DNA of 64,000 nucleotides, from positions 1-64,000 of the forward strand of contig JADJRV010000005.1 of the NCBI GenBank assembly GCA_016712045.1. The letters run 5' to 3'. A model generated the notes under the pieces. It saw only the letters and a program-made list of their open reading frames with translations. It did no database searches and was not told the DNA's origin. The position numbers and the translations under genes were made by a program. Source of the stretch: Chloracidobacterium sp. (GTDB lineage Bacteria; Acidobacteriota; Blastocatellia; Pyrinomonadales; Pyrinomonadaceae). Below, one piece after another: positions 54,594 to 63,642 of the stretch (the stretch's first letter is position 1; every line of letters starts with the position of its first letter).

Positions 54594-56715
54594 ATGAACA
54601 GTTACGTGATCTATATGGTTCCCGCCTTAGGGATTTTGGGCTTGGTCGTGATGGCGATCAAATCGGCTTGGGTCAGCAAACAGGATGCCGGCGACGACAA
54701 CATGAAAGAGCTCGCCGGTTATATCGCCGACGGCGCCATGGCATTTTTGAAAGCCGAGTGGAAAGTGCTCAGCATATTCGTTTTATTCACAGCCGTTCTT
54801 TTAGCCTATTCAGGCACGATCCATGAGGTTAACGGCAAACAGATCCACTCGAGCTGGGTGATCTCTATCGCGTTTATTATCGGCGCGGTGTTTTCGGCGA
54901 CGGCCGGATACATCGGGATGAAAGTCGCGACCAAAGCCAACGTCCGCACGACACAAGCAGCCCGTACGAGTTTGAAACAAGCACTGAAAGTGTCTTTCAC
55001 CGGCGGAACCGTGATGGGATTAGGCGTTGCCAGGTCTGGCAGTTCTTGGCCTCGGCGGATTGTTTATTGCGTTTCTCGCTATCTTTGCCGGACTCGGTGT
55101 TAATCAGGTCAAAACTGCTATCGAAGTGCTGACCGGATTCTCGCTCGGTGCTGAGTCGATCGCACTGTTTGCCCGTGTCGGCGGCGGTATCTATACCAAA
55201 GCGGCCGATGTCGGTGCCGATCTGGTTGGTAAGGTCGAGGCCGGAATTCCCGAGGATGACGTTCGCAACCCCGCAACTATCGCCGATAACGTCGGCGACA
55301 ACGTCGGTGACGTTGCCGGTATGGGAGCCGATCTTTTCGGTTCGTACGTAGCTACGATCCTTGCAACGATGGTCTTGGGTCAGGAGATCCGGGTGACGGA
55401 TAATTTTGGCGGCATGTCGCCGATCCTTTTGCCGATGGTCATCTGCGGACTCGGAATCGTTTTCTCGATCATCGGCTGTGCTTTGGTCAGGATCAAAGAC
55501 GAGAGATCGAGCGTTCAGAGTGCATTGAACATCGGTAACTGGTCGTCGATGCTGTTGACTGTCGTCGCGTCTCTTTGTCGTAATGTGGATGCTGCCTGAG
55601 GGCAGATCGCGTTGCGTACGACTTCATTCACCAAATGGGGCGTTTTCTACGCTATTGTCGTCGGAACGATCGTCGGGGCGATCATGAGTTTTGTCACCGA
55701 ATATTACACGGCGATGGGCAAAAAGCCCGTGATGTCGATCATTCGGCAATCGTCGACCGGGCACGCAACCAACATCATCGCCGGCCTGTCCGTCGGTATG
55801 AAATCGACCGTCATCCCGATCCTAACGCTGGCTGGCGGTATCGTCGCTTCGTATTATTTTGCGGGACTTTATGGCGTCGCGATCGCGGCTGCCGGAATGA
55901 TGGCGACGACCGCGATGCAATTAGCGATCGACGCATTTGGCCCCATCGCCGATAACGCCGGCGGCATCGCCGAAATGAGCCAACTGCCTCCCGAAGTTCG
56001 CGAACGGACCGATAACCTCGACGCAGTCGGCAACACGACCGCCGCAACCGGCAAAGGGTTTGCTATCGCCTCGGCCGCCCTGACATCGCTTGCGTTGTTT
56101 GCCGCTTTTGTCGGAATGGCCGGCATCGACCGGATCGATATTTACAAAGCAAATGTGCTCGCCGGGCTGTTTGTCGGCGGCATGATCCCGTTCATCTTCT
56201 CGGCATTATGTATCCAGGCCGTCGGTAAAGCCGCGATGGATATGGTGAACGAAGTCAGACGTCAGTTCCGCGAGATCCCGGGCATTATGGAATACAAGGC
56301 CAAACCGGAATATGACAAATGCGTCGCCATTTCGACCAAGGCTTCTCTCAGGGAAATGATGATGCCGGGAGCGATCGCTTTGATCACGCCGGTGCTGGTT
56401 GGCTTCACAATGGGCCCTGAGGTTTTAGGCGGCCTGCTTGCAGGCGTTACGGTATCGGGCGTGCTGATGGGCATTTTCCAGTCGAACGCGGGCGGTGCGT
56501 GGGACAACGCCAAGAAATCTTTTGAAAAGGGCGTCGAGATCAACGGTGAGATGGTCTACAAAGGATCAGAGCCGCATAAAGCATCGGTCACAGGCGACAC
56601 CGTCGGCGATCCTTTTAAGGACACCTCGGGCCCGTCGATGAACATCCTTATCAAACTGATGTCGATCGTCTCTTTGGTGATCGCTCCTTATATTGTCGGG
56701 ATCGGATCAAGATAG
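54594..56715 (+). CDS. hppA: membrane-bound ion-pumping pyrophosphatase (frameshifted)
   Basis: About 706 residues with about 16 membrane helices. PPi-binding region DVGADLVGKVEAGIPEDD and DNVGDNVGDVAGMGADLFG; second acidic site SNAGGAWDNAKKS and TGDTVGDPFKDTSGPS. Hydrolyses PPi and pumps H+ or Na+. The sequence NTTAATGKG has Ala where K+-independent enzymes have Lys, so K+ dependence is expected; ion type cannot be told. Two shifts, near 55030 and 55600, each preserving motifs on both sides. Confidence 0.9.
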
Positions 56716-56764
56716 GAATTACGACGCATGTCGTCGTTAAAAACTGAAGACCTATAAGGATCTT

Positions 56765-56795
56765 TTTAAAAGCCGCCCTCGAGCGGCTTTTTTAC
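56765..56795. terminator. rho-independent terminator shared by hppA and carA
   Basis: AAAAGCCGC, loop, GCGGCTTTTTT on the plus strand with an A-run on its left, so it can act from both sides. It lies between the convergent hppA and carA stops. Confidence 0.75.
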
Positions 56796-57874
56796 TTGTC
56801 CATTAGATCGATAAACCGCTCGAAGAGATACTCAGAGTCATGCGGCCCGGGAGCGGATTCAGGATGGTATTGGACTGAGAAAACCGGGAGAGCTTTGTGC
56901 CGCAGGCCGGCGACCGTTTGGTCGTTTAGGTTGACGTGGGTGACCTCGACATCAGCCGGCAGGCTATCGGCATCGACCGCAAAACCGTGGTTGTGGGCCG
57001 TGATCTCGATCTTACCGGTCGTCAGGTCCTTGATCGGCTGGTTGCCGCCGCGATGGCCAAATTTTAGCTTATAGGTCGATCCGCCAAACGCCTCGCCGAT
57101 CAATTGATGCCCGAGACAGATGCCAAACATCGGCTTTTGCGATGCGGCAAGTTTCTTGATCTCCGTCACGACAGATGTCATCGAAGCCGGATCGCCGGGG
57201 CCGTTCGACAAAAATATCCCGTCCGGATCGAGAGCCAACACTTCATCGGCTGTCGCGTCAGACGGCACGACCGTCACGCGGCAGCCAAACTTAGCAAACT
57301 CTCGCAGGCTGTTTGTTTTAACGCCAAAATCGTAAGCGACAACGTGATATTTCTCGTCCGCCGTTGCCGGAAAATTGTATTTGTCAGTGGCTGTGACCGA
57401 GCTTGCCAATTCACGATCCTGCATTTCAGGCGAGGCTAAGATCTTATTGAGCAAGGATTTTGAATCGAGATCGGTGGTCGACAGGCCTGAACGCATCGCT
57501 CCTTTGTCACGAATGTGACGAACTAATGCCCGTGTATCGACGTGTTCGATACCGACGATATTATTTTCTTTAAGATAATCCTGCAACGACGCTGTCGAGC
57601 GAAAATTTGACGCGATGCGGCTAGCTTCCCTAACGACAAAACCCTCGACCCATGGCCGTCGCGATTCAACATCCTCGGCGTTCGTTCCATAATTGCCGAT
57701 CAGCGGATACGTCATCGCGACGATCTGTCCGGCGTAGCTCGGGTCGGTCAAGATCTCTTGATAGCCCGACATTGAGGTGTTAAAGACCATCTCGCCAAAC
57801 GCCTCGCCGTCGGCACCAAATGATACGCCGGTGAACGTCCGCCCGTCTTCGAGAACAAGTATTGCCTTTGCCAT
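56792..57874 (-). CDS. carA: carbamoyl-phosphate synthase small subunit
   Basis: 360 residues from ATG at 57874 (MAKAILVLEDGRTFTG). Glutamine amidotransferase that supplies ammonia for carbamoyl phosphate (pyrimidines, arginine). The catalytic Cys lies in MFGICLGHQLIGEAFGG, with FLSNGPGDP and the His/Glu pair in QYHPESAPGPHD. Intact, normal length. carB is not in the window. Confidence 0.95.
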   Translation of the reverse strand: MAKAILVLEDGRTFTGVSFGADGEAFGEMVFNTSMSGYQEILTDPSYAGQIVAMTYPLIGNYGTNAEDVESRRPWVEGFVVREASRIASNFRSTASLQDYLKENNIVGIEHVDTRALVRHIRDKGAMRSGLSTTDLDSKSLLNKILASPEMQDRELASSVTATDKYNFPATADEKYHVVAYDFGVKTNSLREFAKFGCRVTVVPSDATADEVLALDPDGIFLSNGPGDPASMTSVVTEIKKLAASQKPMFGICLGHQLIGEAFGGSTYKLKFGHRGGNQPIKDLTTGKIEITAHNHGFAVDADSLPADVEVTHVNLNDQTVAGLRHKALPVFSVQYHPESAPGPHDSEYLFERFIDLMDK

Positions 57875-57907
57875 TGCTCCAATTTTAACCCAAACAAAAG
57901 TCAGAAA

Positions 57908-57986
57908 GAAATTAACCACAGATAAACACGGATGCACACGGATAAGAACACAGTTATCTGTGTCTATCCGTGTTTACCTGTGGACG
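57908..57986. repeat. intergenic inverted repeat (aaccacagataaacacgga family)
   Basis: ACCACAGATAAACACGGATG on the left is mirrored by ATCCGTGTTTACCTGTGG on the right, separated by short CACGGAT and TATCTGTG units; a near-perfect long hairpin between carA and lepB. A shortened relative, ACCACAGAAAACACGGAAAG, is at 42820-42840 before malQ. Confidence 0.7.
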
Positions 57987-57994
57987 AAAATTCT

Positions 57995-58714
57995 TTAGCG
58001 ATCTTCGGCGCGGAGGTCGTCTTCGTCGGGGACGGGTGTCGGAGTCGGTGTTGGGACATTGCCGTTGTATTGGCCGTGTTCGAGAAAGCCAACGCTTTGC
58101 GGTTTCCAGTAGCGAAAGAAAGCTTTGCCGTAAATATACTTCTCAGGCACGAGCCCCCAATAACGCGAATCAGACGAGTTATCGCGGTTGTCACCCATCA
58201 CAAAATAATGGTGATCCTCAACCTTTTTCGGCGGCCAGCTTGGCAGGCTCTGGTTGTGTTCGGTGTCGAGATAATCTTCGTTCAGTTCGATATTGTTGAT
58301 AAAGACCTTGCCGTTTCGTAGCTCGACCGTCTCACCAGGCAAGCCGATTACGCGTTTTACATAAGATTTGTCGGGATCATTCGGGAACCAAAAAACCACG
58401 ATGTCGCCGCGGTCGATATGTCCCCAACTGATGCTCTGAATTTTGTAGTAGATGAGTTTGTTAACGAGCAGCCGCTCGCCGTCATGGAGCTGCGGCAGCA
58501 TCGATGTGCCCTCGACTACGACCGGCTGGACAAAAAATACGCCAAACAGGATAAAGACCACAATGATGAGAAAAATGTCCCGAAAAAGCTTTAGCCCCTC
58601 GGTAAGCAGTCCTTGTCGCGATTCGCGTTTGACGCGCGTGACCTCGATATCACCATCGTCACTCGCCGACACGAAGCCCACGTCAGGTTGTTTTTTCTTA
58701 TCTCTATCGAACAT
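57995..58714 (-). CDS. lepB: signal peptidase I
   Basis: 239 residues. One N-terminal membrane helix (IFLIIVVFILFGVFFVQPVVV), the catalytic Ser in VEGTSMLPQL and Lys in YVKRVIGLPGETVE, plus GDNRDNSSDSRYWG. Cleaves signal peptides of exported proteins such as the cytochromes. The Thr/Pro-rich C-terminal extension (PTPTPTPVPDEDD) is unusual but harmless-looking. Start at 58714; intact. Confidence 0.95.
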   Translation of the reverse strand: MFDRDKKKQPDVGFVSASDDGDIEVTRVKRESRQGLLTEGLKLFRDIFLIIVVFILFGVFFVQPVVVEGTSMLPQLHDGERLLVNKLIYYKIQSISWGHIDRGDIVVFWFPNDPDKSYVKRVIGLPGETVELRNGKVFINNIELNEDYLDTEHNQSLPSWPPKKVEDHHYFVMGDNRDNSSDSRYWGLVPEKYIYGKAFFRYWKPQSVGFLEHGQYNGNVPTPTPTPVPDEDDLRAEDR

Positions 58715-58809
58715 AATCTAAACTGCTTGGCGACCAATCTCCGTGCTCGGCCCGGCCTCAATAATAATCCGCTTTGACAGCGGGCTTTGTCAAAAGAAAT
58801 CTGAAAGCT

Positions 58810-59933
58810 ATGAATGATGAGATCCGTGCCCTTTTCCCCGCGACCACCTATTATACGTATCTGAATAGCGCCGCCATCTCGCCCATTCCGACAACCGCCC
58901 TCGACGCCGTGACGCGTCAATTAGCCGATGTGGCGGTAAATGGATCGTTGCATTACCAAGATTGGGTCGATACAAAAGATCGCTGCCGAAACCTCGTTGC
59001 CGAGATGCTGCGTGTTCGCGATGATCAGATCGCCTTCGTCCGCAACACTTCGGACGGCGTGGCATCGATCGCAAACGGCCTGAATTGGAAAGCCGGCGAT
59101 AATATCGTTAGCTTTGCCGGCGAATTTCCAGCCAATTTTTATGCGTGGCGGCGGATACGAGACAGCTATGGCGTCGATTTACGGCTTTGCCGTGAGGTTA
59201 ATGGCCGCGTCGATATCGAAGAGATGCTATTGATGATCGATCATAATACAAAGGTCGTTGCGATCAGTGCGGTTCAATACGCGTCGGGTTTTCGCGCTGA
59301 TCTCGAACGCATTGGCCGTGCCGCACGTGATGTCGATGCGCTTTTCGTCGTCGATATCATTCAGGGCTTTGGTGCGATCCCGTTCGACCTGCCAGCTCAG
59401 TTTGTCGATGCTGCGTGTGGAGCGAGCCATAAATGGCTTGTGCCCCCGAGGGCTGTGGGATGATCTTTTTGTCGGACCGTGCTCGTGAACGTGTTGAGCC
59501 CACACTCGTCGGATGGATCAGCGTCGAGACGCCTTGGGATTTTGCCGACCGCGAGCAGCCGTTCAAACCAACCGCCCTCGCATGGGAATCAGGCACCGGA
59601 TCTGCAGCACTCTTTTATGGCCTCGAACAAAGCCTGTCGTTACTTCACTCCACCGGTGCCGAGAATATTGAGCGTCATCTTTCCAGCCTGACGGATCAGC
59701 TTTGCGACAGTTTGGCGGGAAAAGATTACGAGATCGTCAGCTTGCGCACGTCGGGCGAAGCATCGCAGATCGTCTGCATCAAACATCGCGGCGGCCTGAC
59801 CTCAAACCAGATCGCCTCACATCTCGAAAGCGAAAAGATCATCGTCTCACCACGCGGCGATCGTGTACGTATCGCACCGCATTTCTATAATCATTCGAAT
59901 GATATTGACCGATTGGTCGAGGCTCTGCCGTAA
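58810..59933 (+). CDS. PLP-dependent aminotransferase, class V (frameshifted)
   Basis: About 374 residues. FPATTYYTYLNSAAISPIP (N-terminus), FVRNTSDGVASIANGL, VDIIQGFGAIPFDL, and the PLP-lysine region CGASHKWLMACAPEGCGM. The last part lies in another frame, with the shift near 59445. Fold type I; the family includes cysteine desulfurases and isopenicillin-N-epimerase-like proteins, and the substrate here is unknown. Stops directly against the opposite-strand hypothetical gene. Confidence 0.8.
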
Positions 59934-60710
59934 CTAATCACCCAACAACCGCTCAGGCACGATGTCCGGCGTAAAGCCATCGAGGTTGAGCCGCGTCATG
60001 CCGCCCGCGTCGGTGTAAGCCGTCATGGCTGCACGGCGGCTCCCGCGTAGCATAAAATACCCTAGCCCCACGATCAAACCGCCGATGATCGCAAAGACTA
60101 TTCCCATCACGATCACAAGAAGTGTCGAGAAAAATATATCGGCGGTCGTCAGGATAAAAGCCCGCTCCGGCGAGAGGATAAATGGATTGTCGCCAAGCCA
60201 CTGGATCTGTTTTTCGTATTTGACCTCATCGAGCAGAGCGTTTGCGGCGGAGATACTCGCCGCATCAAAAACGAACGCATTGTAATTGCCGATACGCCGA
60301 TAAGCCGTCGAGCCCGCCTGAGGATCGCTTGCCAAAGCCTTGGTAAATTTGGCATCAGCATCGACCGAACCTTGCGGCGAGGCGTATTCGACTATCAGCA
60401 ATTTACCAGCGTCATACTGTGCGGCAACCGCTTCGGTCCCGGCTGTAAAATCTATCAGACTGAGGATCGGCCGTTCACCCAAACCCGCACTCAGTTCGGC
60501 GGCATTCGTTGCAAACGTCACCTTGTCACGCCGCGATTCCCAATCCGGCAGATGCTTGATCAGTACCGGGATGCCATCGACTTCGGACACTTCCTGACTT
60601 TTGTATTTAGGTGCGGCTGGAGCTTGCGGGAAAACACTTGCGGCAAAAAAGACAATAAACAGCGCCAGAGCAAGCCCTTTTATAACAGTTCTAAATAAAT
60701 ACAAAGACAT
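59934..60710 (-). CDS. secreted, membrane-anchored protein of unknown function
   Basis: 258 residues, intact. A signal peptide (GLALALFIVFFAASVFPQAPA), an extracytoplasmic domain (residues about 30-185) and one C-terminal helix (TLLVIVMGIVFAIIGGLIVGLGYFML) followed by a short tail with an aromatic-poor end. I do not recognise a named family; an Ala/Gly-rich sequence with GGERPILSLIDF-like blocks looks like acidobacterial DUF6599-type proteins. No neighbour helps. Confidence 0.7.
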   Translation of the reverse strand: MSLYLFRTVIKGLALALFIVFFAASVFPQAPAAPKYKSQEVSEVDGIPVLIKHLPDWESRRDKVTFATNAAELSAGLGERPILSLIDFTAGTEAVAAQYDAGKLLIVEYASPQGSVDADAKFTKALASDPQAGSTAYRRIGNYNAFVFDAASISAANALLDEVKYEKQIQWLGDNPFILSPERAFILTTADIFFSTLLVIVMGIVFAIIGGLIVGLGYFMLRGSRRAAMTAYTDAGGMTRLNLDGFTPDIVPERLLGD

Positions 60711-60915
60711 CTACACTCACTCCTCAACCGGCGCCAAACAGAATGTAAATTCTAGCATTTTTCGCATTCTCATCCACGCCACTTTTCACTACACCAAAAC
60801 GTGTAGCAATTGGTGCGGCGGCGCACTATTGCGTTAGCGAATCTATTTTTGGATGAATCGCGAAAACAAATGTATGCCTGCAAAAATCGAACTAAAAGCC
60901 GTTCTAACCGTGTAA

Positions 60916-60938
60916 GGAGCAGTAATTACATTGCTCCG
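60916..60938 (+). other. hairpin upstream of the sigma factor gene
   Basis: GGAGCA and TGCTCC, 6 bp, with a 10-base loop, in the 279-base gap before the sigma gene. Just downstream at 60946-60960 lies TTGGCACGGCAATTGA, like a sigma-54 site but with GA instead of GC at -12, so I do not call a promoter there. Confidence 0.35.
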
Positions 60939-60989
60939 GAGAGTTTGGCACGGCAATTGAAAGGTATATAGCCGAGGGGGGAAAAGACA

Positions 60990-61661
60990 ATGACAACTGA
61001 AACATTAAATTTTCCGGTTTTTCATAGCGAACAAGGTATCGAAGCAGACGAAGTCAGCTTCGCAGTGGCAAGAACTTTTGAAGACATTACCAAGGTGGCC
61101 GATCTCGAATTGGCCAGGACGGCGACGGGCGGCGACATGGCCGCTTTCGAGGAGCTATACAGACGCCATCACCGCAGGGTTTATTCGGTCTGCTTACGGA
61201 TGCTGCAAAATACATCCGAGGCCGAAGACTTGACGCAGGATGTATTTATCCAGCTTTATCGCAAGATCGGCAGCTTTCGCGGCGATTCGGCTTTCACGAC
61301 GTGGCTGCACCGGATGACGGTCAATCAGGTCCTGATGCACTTTCGCAAGCGAACGGTGAAGTTTGAAAAAACTACTGAGGAAGGCGAAACACCCGATCAG
61401 ATAGTGTCGGGAACCAGCAACCCGATGAAGATGCAGATCGTCGATAAGATCGCCATCGACAACGCGATCGCCCAATTGCCGGACGGCTACAAGAACGTAT
61501 TTGTCCTGCACGATGTCGAGGGTTTTGAGCACGAAGAGGTCGCCCGAATCCTGGGCTGCTCAGTCGGAACATCAAAATCGCAACTCCACAAAGCACGCCT
61601 CAAGCTGCAAAAGCTTTTGAAAAAGAAAGCAAACCCGAGGCTTGTAGGACTCAACGCTTAA
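60990..61661 (+). CDS. RNA polymerase sigma factor, ECF type
   Basis: 223 residues. Region 2: DMAAFEELYRRHHRRVYSVCLRML and EDLTQDVFIQLYRKIGSFRG; region 4: LPDGYKNVFVLHDVEGFEHEEVARILGCSVGTSKSQLHKARLKLQ. An N-terminal extension of about 45 residues is present. No anti-sigma gene follows; a terminator does. AGGGGGG precedes the ATG at a suitable distance. Confidence 0.92.
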   Translation: MTTETLNFPVFHSEQGIEADEVSFAVARTFEDITKVADLELARTATGGDMAAFEELYRRHHRRVYSVCLRMLQNTSEAEDLTQDVFIQLYRKIGSFRGDSAFTTWLHRMTVNQVLMHFRKRTVKFEKTTEEGETPDQIVSGTSNPMKMQIVDKIAIDNAIAQLPDGYKNVFVLHDVEGFEHEEVARILGCSVGTSKSQLHKARLKLQKLLKKKANPRLVGLNA

Positions 61662-61683
61662 TAAATTCGAAATAATAAATAAG

Positions 61684-61714
61684 AAGGGCTTCTCGATATT
61701 GAGAAGCCTTTTTC
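61684..61714. terminator. rho-independent terminator between the sigma and dehydrogenase genes
   Basis: AAGGGCTTCTC, loop GATATT, GAGAAGCCTTTTTC. Lies 23 bases after the sigma factor stop and at the end of the convergent dehydrogenase gene. Confidence 0.8.
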
Positions 61715-61715
61715 T

Positions 61716-62856
61716 TTATTCCGAGATCTTGATCTGGATATTTCGCCGCTCAAGCTCGGCGACAAATTTATCCGGGTCGATGGCCTTTTCCTGCGGCGTC
61801 GCACCCCGTTCGAGAACATCGCCGCTTGCCATCATCTGGGCGATGATCGATGCGGGGAACGCGGTCGTTCGCATCATGGCGCTCATGCTTGTCGCTTCGT
61901 CTTGTTTATCGACAATGTCGTAACGCAGCCGTTTTATTTCACCGCCTTTCCTACCTACAAAATCTAACCGCACGAGCACATAATCAGGTCCGTCGGCGGG
62001 CAGATGTCTTTGCAGCAGATCGCCAAAGACCTTTCGCGGCGTTACCTTTTGAAAATCGACGAGCATTTCCTCGCTTGAACAAAGCCCGAGATCGATCATT
62101 GTTTTGAATTTGTCGCAATGGCCGGCGTAGCGGATGGTTTTGTAATCGAGCTCGCTGATCTTGCCGAGGAATGTGTCGGGCAGCGTCGATGTGCCGCCGG
62201 ATGTTTGAAAAGCCTCAAGCGGAGGAAAGCCGTCAAAAGACAAACTTTCGATCTCCGTCATTGATTCGACGGTAGTTAGATTTCCGTTACGGATCACCCG
62301 TGCGGTTTCGATGTATTCGTTGATCAGGCCTTCGACCGAAAATACAAGCTGGTAATTTAGCGGCGGTAGTGGATGCTGCGGCAGGCCGCCGACGCGGATG
62401 TGGATCTCGTCGACGGTATCAAACTTAGCGGCGCCATGCATTGCGAGCACGGATACCATGCCGGGTGCGAGTCCGCAATCGGGGATGATGTTGACGCCGG
62501 CTGCTTTCGCCTCAGCGTCGAGAGCGAGTTGCTCATCGACGATGTAATTATTGCCGCCGAGGTCGCAGAAATTTGCGCCGGTTTCGATCGCGGCTTTTGA
62601 CAGCGAAGCGTTGTACCAATAGTTGACGCACGAGATGACAGAGTCATGGCCCCTAAAAAGCTCGACTACATCAGCATAATTCGACGCGTCGATCTGACGG
62701 GCATCAATGCGACAGTGCCAACCGCCTGGCGACGGCCTCGGCCTTTTCTAAGTCAAAATCAGCGACCGTCACCCTGTCAACACCGGGCGAATTATGTATA
62801 AGATCAAAAACGGCGCCGTGTCCCATACGTCCGGCACCAAGAACGAGTATCTTCAT
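61716..62856 (-). CDS. saccharopine dehydrogenase-like NAD(P) oxidoreductase (frameshifted)
   Basis: About 380 residues. N-terminal dinucleotide motif MKILVLGAGRMGHGAVFDL and DFDLEKAEAVARR, then after a shift near 62715 DASNYADVVELFRGHDSVISC, NFCDLGGNNYIVDEQ, IPDCGLAPGMVSVL and a long C-terminal catalytic domain. The family covers lysine and polyamine metabolism; reaction not determined. The ATG at 62856 gives a proper Rossmann start. Nothing downstream is obviously linked. Confidence 0.82.
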
Positions 62857-62865
62857 TGTTATTAT

Positions 62866-62945
62866 GTTTTGTTGGCAGTAGGCAGGAGCACTACGCAGTT
62901 AAAGAGCGGCAACGACTGCCTACTACCGCTGCCTACTGCTTACTG
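62866..62945. repeat. intergenic palindromic repeat (ggcagtaggcag family)
   Basis: TGGCAGTAGGCAGGAG on the left is mirrored by CTGCCTACTACCGCTGCCTACTGC on the right, a long hairpin with alternate pairings, between the dehydrogenase and PilZ genes. Confidence 0.6.
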
Positions 62946-62947
62946 AT

Positions 62948-63313
62948 TTACCAGTCATCCAGCGGCTCGGGTTCCTGAGCGGCGATGACGGCTCCGGCGT
63001 ATTCAAAAACTTTCTTTTTCCATTCGCGTAGGTTTTCGGTCAGCATCAAGGCGGCCTGCGGATGCGCCGCGTTGCGCTCTAATCGGATGACCTCGGCGGT
63101 TACGGTGACTTCGTCATCGGGCTTTTCAGTTACCGTGAGGTGAACCTTTCCGCCGACGAGCGGTAGATGCCGCGGCAAATAAATGAGCGTGCCGTGCGGC
63201 CCGACGTTTTCGGTCAGCCCCTCTTGCGTCACCTCTTTGCCGTTCTCGTCTTTCCAACGGACACGGATCGGAAATGAGATAACATGTCGCCCGCCGCCGC
63301 GTCTTTCGTTCAT
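62948..63313 (-). CDS. PilZ-domain protein
   Basis: 121 residues. The N-terminal basic stretch ERRGGGRHVISFPIRVRW and the later NVGPHGTLIYLP resemble the PilZ R-x3-R and (D/N)-x-S-x2-G elements, though the central Ser is Gly here, so c-di-GMP binding may be weak or lost. A single-domain protein, as found beside motility or pili genes; none is visible nearby. Confidence 0.7.
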   Translation of the reverse strand: MNERRGGGRHVISFPIRVRWKDENGKEVTQEGLTENVGPHGTLIYLPRHLPLVGGKVHLTVTEKPDDEVTVTAEVIRLERNAAHPQAALMLTENLREWKKKVFEYAGAVIAAQEPEPLDDW

Positions 63314-63642
63314 AATGATTTCCCCTAAAAATTAACCGCTATCCGCACCCGAATATAAGCAAATTCTGCAACAGAAGTCTATCAAAATCAAAAAAAAATG
63401 ACACGCGTAAGTCCCTTAAAATTCAGCAATTGCATATAAAATAAGGGCTTGCGGTTTTTAGAGGGGTGGACAAGGGTTACCCGAAATGCTATCCTTAGTT
63501 CAAGTTTCGGCCAAAGCGGTACGAAAACAGGTAGAAATGAATCTGCCGAAACAGTCTTCGTTTAACGCGATGGTGGCTGCAGACCCAAATCTCAGACACT
63601 ATTTTTATTTTAAACGGGGTACGTATAATCGGAGAATGAAGA
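63314..63642 (+). other. intergenic gap with no gene
   Basis: 329 bases between divergent genes. AT-rich near 63375-63450; a short GGTAGAAATGAATCTGCC inverted repeat near 63525. I looked for a riboswitch of the kind seen before cell-wall enzymes and found none I would support. It presumably holds the promoters of both flanking genes. Confidence 0.5.

Noticed and set aside
60946..60960. Sigma-54 promoter before the ECF sigma gene (TTGGCACGGCAATTGA)
   Set aside because: The -24 half is perfect, but the essential GC at -12 is GA. Without it I would not call a functional site.
63440..63640. c-di-AMP (ydaO-type) riboswitch before the 3D-domain gene
   Set aside because: Such riboswitches often precede cell-wall hydrolase genes, but I could not match the conserved core, only scattered G-rich stretches.
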